64,000 nucleotides of DNA from Branchiostoma floridae (Eukaryota; Chordata; Leptocardii; Amphioxiformes; Branchiostomatidae), in NCBI RefSeq assembly GCF_000003815.2, contig NC_049986.1, positions 10,871,900 through 10,935,899 on the forward strand, given 5' to 3'. The position numbers and the translations under genes are program-made. Below, piece by piece: positions 12,001-22,600 of the stretch. Numbering within the stretch: position 1 is the first letter of the stretch; each line of letters opens with the position of its first letter. The notes under the pieces are model-generated. The model was not told the origin of the DNA and did not search any database. It saw only the letters and a program-made list of their open reading frames with translations.

Positions 12001-15000
12001 CGGAAGTTGCGCTGCAGTACCAAGGGAAGCCGCTAGGGGGCCCATTATCGAACTCCCCCTTCGTTTCCCAGACCCTTACCCACCCACCAAATACCAGCTG
12101 CATCCGTCAAAGTCTTCTCGAGTTATGCTGTCCGCAGACAAAAGTTTGCAATTAAACCGGCGCCTGCACTTCCATGAAAGCCGCTAGGGGGCCCAAACTC
12201 GCAGCAATCACTCCCTGCTTTAAGGGCTCCCTAACGCTCAAAAATCACGACCGCAGCATGTCCGGAACGCGAGATATCAAGCATGCAGGTCCTGCTGCAG
12301 TACCTTAGCAAGCCGCTAGGAGGCCCATTATCGAACTCGACCTTCGTCTTCCACACCCCTACCCACCCACCAAATATCAGCTGCATCCATCGAAGTCCTC
12401 TCGAGTTATGCTGCTCACAAACGGGGAGAACCACACCACCAAACCGAAAACATAACCTTAGCCATTCTGGCAAAGGTAATAAGATGACCTAGGATTATGC
12501 TCCATATCATCCATATGTAACTGAGTCAGACTTACAACTCACAACGAAAAGTCATTTTGAGGACTTTTAACATAATGATGGCACAAGACATCGATAAACG
12601 TTTGCATTGGAAAATGCAAGATGACATGTACAGTGGCAAGATGTCAAAATAGTGTCCTGATTTCTGTCTCCTGACTTCTTTGCTAAAAATGTCTACTTTT
12701 CTTACGCACCTAGCCAATGAGCTAAACTAACCACTAAGAACCCTACCACTGTTTATGAATCGTTCAGTGTAATAACTCAAATAACTCATTTTTTGAAGTA
12801 ATGTAAGCGCTTGTTCATAGTGCCCTGTGAGCAAATGCCCAATGCACCTCTGTATCAAATTTCAGGTCATTAGGTTGTAATACCAGGGTACAGGGGCCCA
12901 AAATATATATTTTCCGCCAAAAATGACTAAAAACCCTAAAAAGAGAGGAAGAAAGTCTGGGGGTATTTGCTATCTCTACCTCCATGCCAAATTGCAACTC
13001 ATTTGGCCCAAAGATGAAAAAGTTGAATCCATTTATTTAAAGATTTGGCAGGAGAAACACAGCAAAAAAACAATATACATGTATTTTTCAATTCACACTG
13101 TAGTATGGATTAAAATACTAAAAAGTTCTATTTATTTCTTACCTAACTAAAATGTTTTCTAAGAGCCCTTACATTAGTTATGAATCGTTCGGTGTCATTG
13201 GTCATGCCTTGATAATGGCTAAATTTCAAAAGCATCCAACAATGGCTTGTTTAGCAACTTTCCTGTAAAAAATGTTTTTTTTTCACCGTTGCCATGGTAA
13301 CCAATGTGGAAATTTGTCTAAATTTATTTCAAAATGGTTCCAAATATATTCAACAGGTATTTGTATGATCTAAGTGCAGAGAAATACTCATCAAATGTGG
13401 TTGGGGATTATTAAAACCACTTTTGATGACTTGTAATAAACGATTTTTGGTAGTTCTATAGATTTGAGTGACGTCACAAAATCACGTGATAATTCCTATA
13501 AAGCTGGGCATCTGACATGGTTATCATGCAAAATAATGAAGTAGAGGAATCAACCTTTTCAAAAAAGTAAGTCACCCTTTGTCACTTTGTTTGGTACCAA
13601 ATGGCCATTTTGGGGGACCTGGCCCATGGACTAATTGTGCCTTTTCTGATGATATGCTATCAAGAAAAAAACTGTCATCAAACAAACAGTCGATTGGCCA
13701 AACATGTACCACAGAGAGGGACAATTGCTTTCATAGATTTTTTTGTATTAGCAGGAACCAAAGTTTGTTTTGATCTTTCTCGGGCAGGTCTTTTAATTTA
13801 AAAGGAAATATTCAATTCTGTGAAGAGGGAAACTGACCCCAACGTAAAAATTATAGCAATTAAACAATAGGCAACAAGTTGATAATTACCCCGCCTAGGA
13901 GATTTTAATGGCCAGATCACCGCAAAGCAGATCCGCTTCGGTAGCCTTGAGCTTGGGTGGGTGTTACTGGCCGGATATTTCGCAACATTTCGCAGAACTG
14001 CCTTGAGCTTGGGTGGGTGTTACTGGCCGAATATTTCGCAACAATTCGCAGAACTGCCTTGAGCTTGGGTGGGTGTTACTGGCCGGATATTTCGCAACAA
14101 TTCGCAGAACTGCCTTGAGCTTGGGTGGGTGTTACTGGCCGGATATTTCGCAACAATTCGCAGAATTGCCTTGAGCTTGGGTGGGTGTTACTGTCCGGAT
14201 GTTTGGCAACAATTCGCAGAACTGCATTTGGTTTGGATGAGTGTTACCTTCGTAATTTGTTTTCGTATACAGTGAACTGTTGTAACATGGTTGGTTACCC
14301 AAGTTGTAGCCATATTTAAATGGCAAAATTATCAACACACCGAATACGACATCAGCATTTTCAACATTGTTTAGCTCATGTGAAAGCATTGTGGAGTATG
14401 TAAAAGCCATGTTCTTTATTATTTGAGGTATACCGGTAATATTTAGTTTGCTTTACTGCCCCCTCACTACGTTCCCATGAAACAAGCTTGAAGTGACAGC
14501 TAATGCTCTATTACGGCTTGGAGGCATCTGCATTCGTTATGTCACTATATGCGTGATAGAATATCCAAAACCCCTTTTTTTTTCTCGGGTACTGTCAGAA
14601 TTCCCTTTGACAGCAGACAACAATAACACTGCCCGGAGTAATTTTGGTAAGTTGACAAGTGCTCTGAACACAGATCTGTACAGACAACACCATTTAGCCA
14701 AAATTTGCGGGGGTCGTGTGGCGTATTAAACATCAGTGCCGTCTGATATGCACCGATCTTGTGTCCTTGGGAAAGGCGTTTTACAAAACAAATAACATAA
14801 ATGACGCCGCTTCTTCCAAAGTCTGAGAAGTAAGCTAGCCCTGGCCAGGATTGTATTTGTTTAACCACTGACTTTACATTTACAAAATCTTGCAAAATCC
14901 ACAGAAGTACGTCTTAAAAGGCAACAAAACATGCAAATCCCGATAGTATTCGTTTTCCAAACGATTCCTTTAAAGCCATCTCAAGTCGCTCGCATGGAGC

Positions 15001-15165
15001 AAGGTAACAACGCTAGCAATATGTGGGTGTCAACAAACTAACAACTTTAGTCTTTACATAAGAAGCAAATTCCCCAAGGAACACTGAATTTTTCGTCTGA
15101 CTTACCTTGTTGCCGATCAAAGCGCTTCGTCGACGAGCGTTATCCTCCTCGGAAGGTGACGACAT
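75..15165 (-). CDS. GMC-family FAD-dependent oxidoreductase (cholesterol-oxidase-like), 5' part
   Basis: Four coding exons are visible on the minus strand: 15106-15165, 2107-2219, 601-760 and 75-185. Splice sites are GT-AG and phases agree throughout (0, 2, 0, 0), giving the first 148 residues; the gene continues off the left edge. The start is the ATG at 15165. Exon 2 has the Rossmann FAD motif VVVIGSGYGGS (about residues 40-50). Exon 4 has GCGLGGGSLINANV (about 123-136), the second GMC signature region, which in this family contacts FAD and shapes the active site. The family oxidises alcohols or sterols with FAD. The substrate cannot be told from this part, and the C-terminal catalytic His/Asn lie outside the window. 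The first intron is about 12.9 kb and packed with repeats. The family call is firm; the exact subfamily is inference. Confidence 0.85.
1298..2092 (+). repeat. Hairpin-ended repeat, copy a
   Basis: It begins at GAGTTCGGAGACCTCATACC and ends in a perfect 9-bp-arm hairpin (TACCTCCAT...ATGGAGGTA, 2066-2088). It contains one CTCF-core-like CCGCTAGGGGGC (about 1764-1775) and an ACAC/ACAG microsatellite at 2012-2056. Related copies lie at 10112-10709, 11815-12481, 26269-27220 and about 55436-55666. It is in the first intron of the GMC gene. Confidence 0.6.
2350..2610 (+). repeat. Diverged dispersed repeat, copy 1 (partner near 13590-13790)
   Basis: It shares the blocks GCCCATGG..., ACCACNGAGAGGGACAA and TTTTTTGTATTAG.AGGAACC with 13590-13790. 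In both places nearby DNA has TGACGTCA and GTTGCCATGG words, so the homologous unit may be about 1 kb. It is non-coding and the family is not identified. Confidence 0.45.
3640..3940 (+). repeat. Local duplicated repeat, copy 1
   Basis: Non-coding repeat with CCTCTAGGTTCG blocks and the tail CCTGAGGAAA...GGGACACCTAGCTATAGACA. It is related to 4080-4500 (CCTCTAGGTTCG part) and to 6535-6690 (tail part). Confidence 0.5.
4080..4500 (+). repeat. Local duplicated repeat, copy 2
   Basis: Repeats the GGCACCTCTAGGTTCGGTAG block and following bases of 3640-3940 with divergence. The 127-codon open frame here (4107-4490) is not protein-like and is disregarded. Confidence 0.45.
4733..5962. mobile_element. 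TIR element(s) with GAGAGCGC-rich subterminal arrays
   Basis: The ends are CCCCCATTCCACTGGGACGG (4733) and the inverted TCAAGTGGAATGGGGG (to about 5960). A second internal copy of the terminus, GGCCCCATTCCACTAGGACG, starts at 5050. Between 4750 and 5040 there are many GTGAGAGCGCC/CCATCGCCGTGAGAGCGC units, and a shorter array lies at 5820-5945. The centre (5100-5800) is AT-rich without coding capacity. This is a non-autonomous DNA transposon or two nested ones; the word TATGATA on both flanks may be a target duplication. Confidence 0.55.
6535..6690 (+). repeat. Dispersed repeat tail, related to 3790-3940
   Basis: It shares CGCCTGAGGAAA, GACATCTCCATAAT and AAGAAGGGACACCTAGCTAT with 3790-3940 in the same orientation and sits directly 5' of the LINE fragment. 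Non-coding. Confidence 0.55.
6795..7705 (+). mobile_element. 5'-truncated CR1/L2-type LINE (reverse transcriptase C-terminus and 3' UTR)
   Basis: Two overlapping frames (about 6795-7180, then 7160-7585) read as one reverse-transcriptase C-terminal region: LQKDLNTLEEWQRKWLMQFN, YLGVTLTTGLKWGVHV, SLVRPNLEYAATVWDPY, ERVQNQAARF, SLEDRRKASRL, and an end near SLDSFKEHLQIDV. A frameshift near 7180 breaks it, so it is dead. After the stop at 7585 comes a short GC-rich 3' UTR and a tail of GATACA units (about 7685-7710), as in CR1/L2-group elements with microsatellite tails. Loss of the 5' end is typical of target-primed insertion. Confidence 0.8.
7730..8640. other. CpG-dense block rich in ACGT/CGTACG words
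   Basis: About 0.9 kb directly after the LINE tail has far more CG dinucleotides and CGTACG, CACGTG and GCACGT words than its surroundings. Short open frames on both strands (up to 109 codons) look like compositional chance. No terminal repeats were found. It may be an old element or a methylation-free island. Confidence 0.4.
8641..10111. other. Intron DNA with nothing recognised
   Basis: AT-rich non-coding sequence within the GMC first intron. Open frames are under 85 codons and resemble no family. No clear repeats. Confidence 0.4.
10112..10709 (+). repeat. Hairpin-ended repeat, copy b
   Basis: It starts ACTAGAGTTCCACGAACACA with ACCTTTGCCA just after, and ends in a hairpin whose arm is the complement of that word (TGGCAAAGGT, about 10696-10705). 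It contains CCGCTAGGGGGTCC (about 10543-10556) and CCTACCCACCTACCAAATAT. Confidence 0.6.
10710..11366. other. Intron DNA with nothing recognised
   Basis: Non-coding AT-rich sequence between two repeats. The longest open frame (10609-10926, minus) overlaps copy b and is not protein-like. Confidence 0.35.
11367..11558 (-). pseudogene. Relic of a non-LTR retrotransposon reverse transcriptase
   Basis: A short minus-strand frame contains CRTCILPFISYGCEIWG, which matches the LxxPxxxYGCEIWG block downstream of the reverse-transcriptase core in several LINE clades. Flanking frames are broken. Too short to assign a clade, but different in sequence from the LINE at 6795-7705. Confidence 0.5.
11815..12481 (+). 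repeat. Hairpin-ended repeat, copy c, with tandem internal units
   Basis: Contains four copies of a unit carrying GCCGCTAGGGGGCCC (11897, 12029, 12180) or its one-base variant (12312), followed in two units by CCACCAAATAYCAGCTGCAT and CTCGAGTTATGCTG. It ends in the hairpin ACCTTAGCCATTCTGGCAAAGG near 12456-12478. Non-coding; open frames across it are by chance. Confidence 0.6.
12482..13589. other. Intron DNA, mostly unassigned
   Basis: AT-rich non-coding sequence. Part of it (about 12780-13560) is probably the body of the diverged repeat paired with 2350-3340. No exon was recognised. Confidence 0.35.
13590..13790 (+). repeat. Diverged dispersed repeat, copy 2 (partner near 2350-2610)
   Basis: Same family as 2350-2610, sharing the GAGAGGGACAA and GGAACCAAAGTTT words. 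DNA upstream (12780-13560) is AT-rich and non-coding and contains further TGACGTCAC and GTTGCCATGG words. Confidence 0.45.
13945..14248 (+). repeat. Minisatellite, 56-bp unit, five copies plus a decayed sixth
   Basis: Units begin CCTTGAGCTTGGGTGGGTGT at 13945, 14001, 14057, 14113 and 14169, exactly 56 bp apart, with only a few substitutions; a decayed unit follows from 14225. The unit is not a multiple of three, so it is non-coding. Confidence 0.9.
14700..14790 (+). repeat. SINE-like fragment
   Basis: GTGTCCTTGGGAAAGGCGTT resembles the conserved tail seen in many invertebrate tRNA-derived SINEs. A similar word (CTTTGGTAAAGGCACT) is in the SINE at 60343-60530. No intact head is visible. The rest of 14249-15105 shows nothing recognisable. 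Confidence 0.3.
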
Positions 15166-16686
15166 CCTAGAAGGGTCTGAAGACTTAGCAGAAACGATAA
15201 ACTACAGTAAACGCTTGTCTGAACACGGGAACACCAGATAAAAGACACAGATCGCGAGGTTGATAAGTCCTAAGGGTCTGTTTTCCAGGTCACGCCGGGC
15301 CAAGCTTTCGTATTGACCTGATCGGGTGACTCTGTAAATGGGCATGTAGGGTTAAGTTTTGTTGGTGTGCTGCAAAACTTCACCTCAAAAGTATCCCAAA
15401 TGTGCGCCATGGTAATTGTTATATGATAGAAACTTTCAAAAAGAAAAAAGCACACTTGTATACAAGAATTTGACAATTTAGTAATACATGCATTTCACAG
15501 TTTGAGATTACAAGTTTTTGTGGTCCCCCTGCGAGTTTCGTCAAAATGGTACGTGCGAAAACCAGTCGGACAACTTTTTGCCTCTATCAAGTCAACGCCC
15601 TTGAAAGGCTTTGAATGCGATTTGTAAACAAAGGTCCTTGAAACATCGATGAAGGTATGGTTTTACACTGCTACAATCGTGGTATTTAACTGCCAAAAAA
15701 TTCGTCTCCCTGTCATAACTTGTCGTTATACGGGCAAATTTTACGAACGTTTTCAAACAATGAACATCACTTTGCGATAGCGTTAACTTTGAATAAGGAG
15801 GTTCTGTCATTATTGACAGTTTGGCGTATTTGCCAAATCTAAAAAATCTGTCACGAACAAAATGTATTGAACACTCATTTTTATTTGTTACAACTTCGCA
15901 GAATAGCACAATATGCTAATTCGTAAAAATCAAACTGACGATGGATACAACAAATAAAATGGCATCGCCCGCGCTCCACAACATGTTTTGGACGATTTTT
16001 GTAGATATAAAATATTTCCGGGGATAAACTGACGTTCCTATACTGGAAAAATGAGAAATTCTTTATTACAAATTACATTTTACAAACAATGTAGTATTAT
16101 CAACCTTTTACATAATATTATGCCCTCGTTGTTTATATCAAAAGATGAAGATTTACGTACAATTCACTATTTTTGGAAGAAGAACTCATATTGCCTCCCA
16201 TGAATAAAACACATTTAGGTCCTTCTTATTATTTCAATAGCTAAATATCACTTTCAAATCCCATCTCCCTTCTATACTACTGTAGATGGAGTAAAAGTAA
16301 TGAATATGATCACATGCTGATCTAGTAAACCGTTGCCAAAAACAAACACAGACAGTTTTCAATATACTTCTGTATCGTCAAGACTCTATATCTATGTACT
16401 TGGGCCAATACATATGATATACAGCGCTTTACAAAAGAGAATATATTATAATAGATGGAAACGTTTAATATGCATTATGTCAATGGTAACAGGTAGAAAC
16501 GATTAATATGCATTATGTCAATACAGTATTTACGTCCTTATTCCTGCATCCACACTCGTAGCAATATATTGTTTGCTAAAGAACGGCTGGATGGATTTCA
16601 TACAAAATAGGCAGACATTGCAGGGTAAATGAGAAAATTCCATCACAGCAATTTTCACTGTATTTCTTGTTCGTCCTTATTTCAAC
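15166..16686 (-). other. Intergenic: GMC-gene upstream region and kinase-gene 3' UTR
   Basis: From 16686 down to about 16040 is probably the kinase 3' UTR, with AATAAA (minus strand) at 16062-16067. The part from 15166 to about 16000 is upstream of the GMC start and should contain its promoter. A 105-codon open frame at 15592-15909 (minus) resembles no family I know and is probably chance. Confidence 0.4.
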
Positions 16687-19600
16687 CTAGTTTGGTGGTA
16701 ATGCGTGAGCTTTAAACGCATGTTCCACAGCTGCCACCCCAAAAAACGCCTGCAAAACCTTCACAACAACTAGCTTCGCCGAACTGGCAAAATCTCGATA
16801 GTTTTGTCTCACAAACTCCACCATGGGCACGAGTTCAAAGTCTACAGCTACCACTTCCTCGTGTTCGAATTTGTCCTTCGGGCCCGTGGTGAAGCGACCG
16901 CGAAGCTGGTCGAAGCTCAGGCGGGCCTCCGGAGCGATGCGCGGGTCGGTTAGGTCGACATATCCGCACAGCCCCCACTCGTGGTTGTCAAACTTTAGGT
17001 ACACGGTGTTGAGAACCAGTGCCTCAATGTCACGGTCCTGTGGAACAGAAAACATGCAGTTACTGAACAAGACGCAGATTTCATAACTCTTTGAAATATA
17101 AGTTTTTGTGAATATTTTTATGTTATGTGCACGATTCAGTCGTTTAAAAACACCGATTGTTGATAACGACTATGACTTGAAATGCCTCAAATTATAACTC
17201 AACTACATACTAGTAATACGTAACATCACCCTTCCAGTAAAATACTATTATCCTTCTGTCTCATCTTTTAATAACGACTTGAGCCAACATGCATTTTATG
17301 TTTTTAAGGGTTTTAGATTGTTCTTGTGTTTGTTGGCTCTAGTTGTCAAATATCTATGTCACCTTTAGGCCAACACGGAGTTCCTCATCCAGCCCCCTAG
17401 CGGCTGTCTGAAGAAGTGACAAGTATGTGTCGCCGTTTTCCTTTACGACGTAGTCCTTCACTGAACAACTCTCCACCGCACCGCACGTGAAGGTTCCGGG
17501 ACTGGCCATTCCTGGATAATACAGACAGAAGAATACCATTACAATAAGGTATTCCATGTTAACAGTGGGGTTCAAGCCCTGCCAAACTGACCACGCCAAC
17601 AGCTCTGAGCTTTTGGTGTTGTGGTTTGCACGTTGGACTTGTAATCTGCCGACCCGGGTTCGATCCCGGGTGTCCGCATGTTGTTTCTTTCTGTTCTGCT
17701 CGCCCCTGTTGCATTTCACAATTGGTTTCAACTTCGCATGTGCAATCGTAGTGTATTATGGTCTAGGTCAAAGTTCAATAACCCTCCCCACTTGTCTAGA
17801 TTTTTTGCAACGTCCCGCTGCCGCAAGAGACGGTCATACGCCCTTTAAGTAACTCAATGAATTGGTTAAATTTCGCAAGCCACATTTAAGAAACATTGGA
17901 CCAACATTTACGTCCCTTCTGAAAGACGGGTATCATAAAGGCCCTGACGTTAACCAGGAACCAGAACAGCAGGAGTTAGTACCGTGTAAGAGCATCGTTC
18001 ATCCATACTTCAGCATGTTAGGCCTAAACAGGGGTCTTACATTTGCTATCTACAGTAAGGCTGCTACCAGTTGAGCTACAGGGACATCCCGATAAATGAC
18101 TGTAGCACAACAAATGTATATCATAATGTAGTAAATCATAAATCACCTTCCCGCTTTGCTCGCCTTGCGAAGATGAACTTCTGGGGGTTGCCCGGCCCTT
18201 CGTTGGTGAGTATGGCCACATGTAGTCCAAAGGACGTGCTGAAGTGTGGATGAACGATGCTCTTACACGGCACTAACTCCCGCTGTTCTGGCTCCTGGAA
18301 ACTACGCCAGATCTCCCTCATGGCGCGATGATGACAGTAAGTACTTTCAACAAACCTGCAATGTTCCAGGAATGCAGTAAAACATGAATGTTTATGTGGA
18401 GTTTGGAAAGGTCAAATGATAGGTTCTAAGTATCCTAAATGCTTTGGTGACGTGTGCTTGCCTGATACAGTGTGGGTTAGCTTGCGGTGTTTCTACGTTG
18501 AGGTTACGACGCCTATTTGTCGCCGGGTCCGGGGTTGATTTTAATTCAAAGTTGAATAATTCCAGGGCCCGATCGACCGGGCCAAAATATACCCAATTGT
18601 CGCAGAGTGTCCAAGAATAAAATACAGAAACAGATTAAGAAAACATTCCTTTTTGTTCTGCTATTTGTATCTACCTGTTAACAAGAATCAATAAAACTAA
18701 GAAGTTTACAACCGTTGGTAAAATAAATAATAAAACATTAATTCACCAAACTCACTTAAGTTCCAGTTTCTGTTCTTCCTCCGCTCCTGCTCGATCTGTC
18801 ACCAGCTCTTTCAGTGCCAGCATCGGGTTGTCGTCAATAATCTTCTGTTCAGCTTGGTGTTTGAACGTCAAGTAATAATCTGAAAAGGGTAACCAACAAC
18901 CAAAATCATTGTTATGTACCTTCAAGCGCTTCATCAGTAAAATTCACAGTTATTTATCTGTAAGACTTTCACCAATGAAAATCTGTTATGCCTGCAAGGA
19001 CTTCGCCAATGAAATTATTGTTATGTACATGCATCTGCAACTATCAAGATAATTCTTATATGCATTAAATTGATTTACCAATAAAAATCATCTTATTTTA
19101 CCTGTGATGATCTTTACCAATCAAAGTCTCCGTAATGTATCTGTAAGCCTTATAATTCTACTAATCAATTGTCCTCATCATGTATCTGCAAAGGCTTTAC
19201 CAATGAAAATACCCAGTGTAACAATAGCTGTGAGATAGTTTAACGTCATAAAATAACGCAAGTAAAAATCCCATCCAACTGTATATATGAATCTTACCGT
19301 TGTAATCATATTGTAGTTCCCAGTCCTCTGGTATATCATGATAGGGTTTGTCTTTCACCTCCACGTAACAATCCAGACATTCCTTTGGGTACCCCTGAGG
19401 TCGGTGGCCGTCATACCGGAATCCTTGGGTAGACTATGGTCAAAGGCGAGAAGAAAACAATGATAAGTATTTGGGCATTATTTACAATTTTATCAATCCA
19501 TCAAGCTTCAGGTACACCACCGTATATCTCTGGATTAATCTGTGACGAAATAATGGCTACATTTTGAGTACATACTTCAACCAATATTTTTTCAGCCACT

Positions 19601-22600
19601 TTCCATATCAATGAAGCACCCATATTGGTCTCATTTGAAGATAAAATTGTTCAATGATATCGGAGAAGGTCATAAGATGTCCTTTTGTTATTTTTCCCAA
19701 AAATGCAAACAATGACACAAAAATAAGGCAGACACAGCGAAGACGTCAAGTGAAAGCACTCAAGCTTATTCGTAAGAAAGGGGACTTGCTTTACCTCACC
19801 AACCAGGGAATCAGCCACGAAGATCTTGGTGTCCTGTAGAAACCCACAGGAGAAAAACTCCGCTTTCAACGCCTCTGATTCGTATGGGTTCTCGTCAACT
19901 GCCATGGACAAAATACAAACAGAATAATTAAAATTTATCAAAATTGCACAAGTTGACCCGATATTTCACTTTGAATATATATTACAACAGAGCTGAAACC
20001 AGACGCAGATATCTTTAGGTTAAAATGTCACTGCTAAGGTTGTGAGTAAGGAGACTGAAAGTGTCCATTGTTCCATGAAACCGTTAACCTAGCATTTCGG
20101 CTTTGTGAACTTTTTTATTGAATAAATTGTATGTCTGGCTCCCTAATCGATGTATAATCAGTGTAAAGAGTCTTCTATATGTCACCAAAATGAAATGGAT
20201 GTGGATAACAGATGGTTTTTGTACACAATCCGCTAGATGTCGCTGCAGTGCGAAGAGTGTGACCCTAAATGTGACTGAGCTTTCATTCCCCGCTCATTTC
20301 TCAGAGGAAGTTAGCATTGACGCTCGAATAAAACGTTGGTGTGTGTGTAGAATATTTCTTGCAGACAAAGAACTTATATTAGTCATTGGCTTATCGATAT
20401 GAAGGATACTCACAGAAGAAAGGTGCAAATCAATATTTTGAGATATAATCTTACCACTGAAATGTTGAGCAACAACATCTCCCGAAGTTGGTCGTGCAGT
20501 CGGCTCATCGTCGTAGCAGCTCTTGATGATCTCTGGTAGAGGTCCAGTCAGTGAATCATGAGGACTGACTTTCTGTGGCGCCTGGGTAGTGGTGGCTGCC
20601 TTACTCTGTAGCGTGAGTGTTCCGTACTTGTCGTAAGGCTTTTGCCCGGTGATGAGGTAGCCCAGAAGCAAGCCGTATGAGAACATGTCGGCTCGCATGA
20701 ACGTCTCAATGGAAGGTGGCGTTTCATCATCTTTTACCTGCTGGACTTCTATGCCAAGAAACGAAAATATGAATGCTAGATCACCTTTATCGGAGGCTTA
20801 TATTCGTTGTGTTTAAAAAAAAAGGCAGGATACTTTGGAATATCAAGTCAACGGGCGGAGGTTTCAAGTTGCAATATTTTCAAAATATGGCAGTCTTGGA
20901 AGCAACAGATATTGGTAACCCCGTGGATAAAAGCATACTAGCGTGACTTTTCTTCTTTATATTACTACGGCTGTGTCCAACAACTTAAAGTACTCATCCA
21001 ATCGCTGCCTCTAAGATACAACAGTTGTGATTACATTCCACCATGATATTGATGGTGTAAAATTAAATGAACATCGACGCTAGTACAAAATACACACCAA
21101 TCTGATATTAGTCAATTTCAAGCCTTACAATTAAAGAATGAATCCAGTTTTGCAATGGCGACTTAGGTGTTCAGTTAAACATTAGGATGTTTATGATCCT
21201 GAAGAAAACTGTGCACCGTTTGATTTCAGTTCTTAAAATAATGTCTTTCACCTTTAATCGAGACATCTATTTGGCATATCTTTACTAAGCACACAGATGC
21301 GATATTAGATGAGACTTATATGTAGTATGCTTCTAATATAAAACGGAACGAATTTATGTATCATTGAGCCTGATATACAATATTTGTCATGTTTTCACCT
21401 TCAGTTACAGGTGGGTCATCTTCTAGGTCATCAGAGTCTGACCACTCATCCTCGTCATCACCAGTTGATACCTGCTCACCAGTAGCGGCACCTTTGCCAT
21501 AATGCTGTAACTCGGGCGCTCTCCACCTTATCTGGGCAAGCTGTGAAAATGTAACAGATAGAAAATATGGAAATATAATTGTATGTATACTACATGGGAG
21601 CCTGGGTGCCATACTCCGCAGTGACAGCTGGCTCAATCTTTTCGCTTGCTTACCACGGAGTCTGGAACTACATTCGGTTCGTCCAACTCACTGATTGGTC
21701 CAATTCGTCTAAGCCCCTCCGTAAACCTTCTGTCATCCTCTGTCGCTAGCCAGGGAAAAGATTTGGCCAGTGCTTACTACAAGGGGTGTTTCTTAAGCTA
21801 TATAGGCGGGCTTCCTGCCTAGTTTAACATTTCGTTTCAAATTCATTTCCTTTTATTCAGTCGCACCAAGGGCTTCAAAGCAGAAATCTAGGTTGTTACT
21901 AAGAGATACAAGCGGTGGATGAAATACTGTGCAAGAATTTTTGTTCTTTGAAGATATTTAACGATAACAGACCATCGTCTTTTTTTTTCAATTTGAAACG
22001 CATGTACTCTAAATCTAATGAACTATCATATAGCTCACCTCGTCTTTTCTGTCACGTAACTCGTAACTATGACAGGCCAGTCCGAAGTCTGCAAGCTTCA
22101 CGCGCATGCTCAATGATCCCGGATCCAGCTAAAAATAAAGATACATTACAACCCGTTACGTTTGGGTCTGCATTTGTAAAAAATGTAGGAGCGACACCTA
22201 GTTGCAATGCCCTGGCAATGCTAGTCAGCATTCGTCTTCGGAAGACAGACGGTCATGAAAACGTCGGCTTTTGTAAATGCGTAGTTGTGATTAAACTAAA
22301 CTAGTAAAACTACCGATACGATAATGATTACCCCCTAACTACAGCAAACCATTGCGCAACAGTCCTGAAAAAAATGCTGCCTAAGACGTTTACATTTAGA
22401 AACTTGAACAACCGCACCAGCTTTTAAGCTGTTGCGGTTGTTCAAGTCTTGAACACTTAAAAGTGTTCAAGACATGCTCATACTGAACCTGTCTTACGAA
22501 CACACTCAACTGGTAGGACCTTCATTCACGCAGCAGTTACCACCAGTGTCTCTGACCACATGGTCTGGAATCCTGCACCTGATCACATCTGATCACTGGA

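Noticed and set aside
13945..14224. Regular repeats as a CRISPR array
   Set aside because: The 56-bp units are contiguous with no unique spacers, and the genome is eukaryotic; it is a minisatellite.
16823..17086. 87-codon plus-strand frame opposite the last kinase exon
   Set aside because: It is a shadow of the coding exon, with no independent support.
17605..17677. Functional tRNA-Thr
   Set aside because: The 5' acceptor strand does not pair, the T loop is short and one anticodon-stem pair fails.
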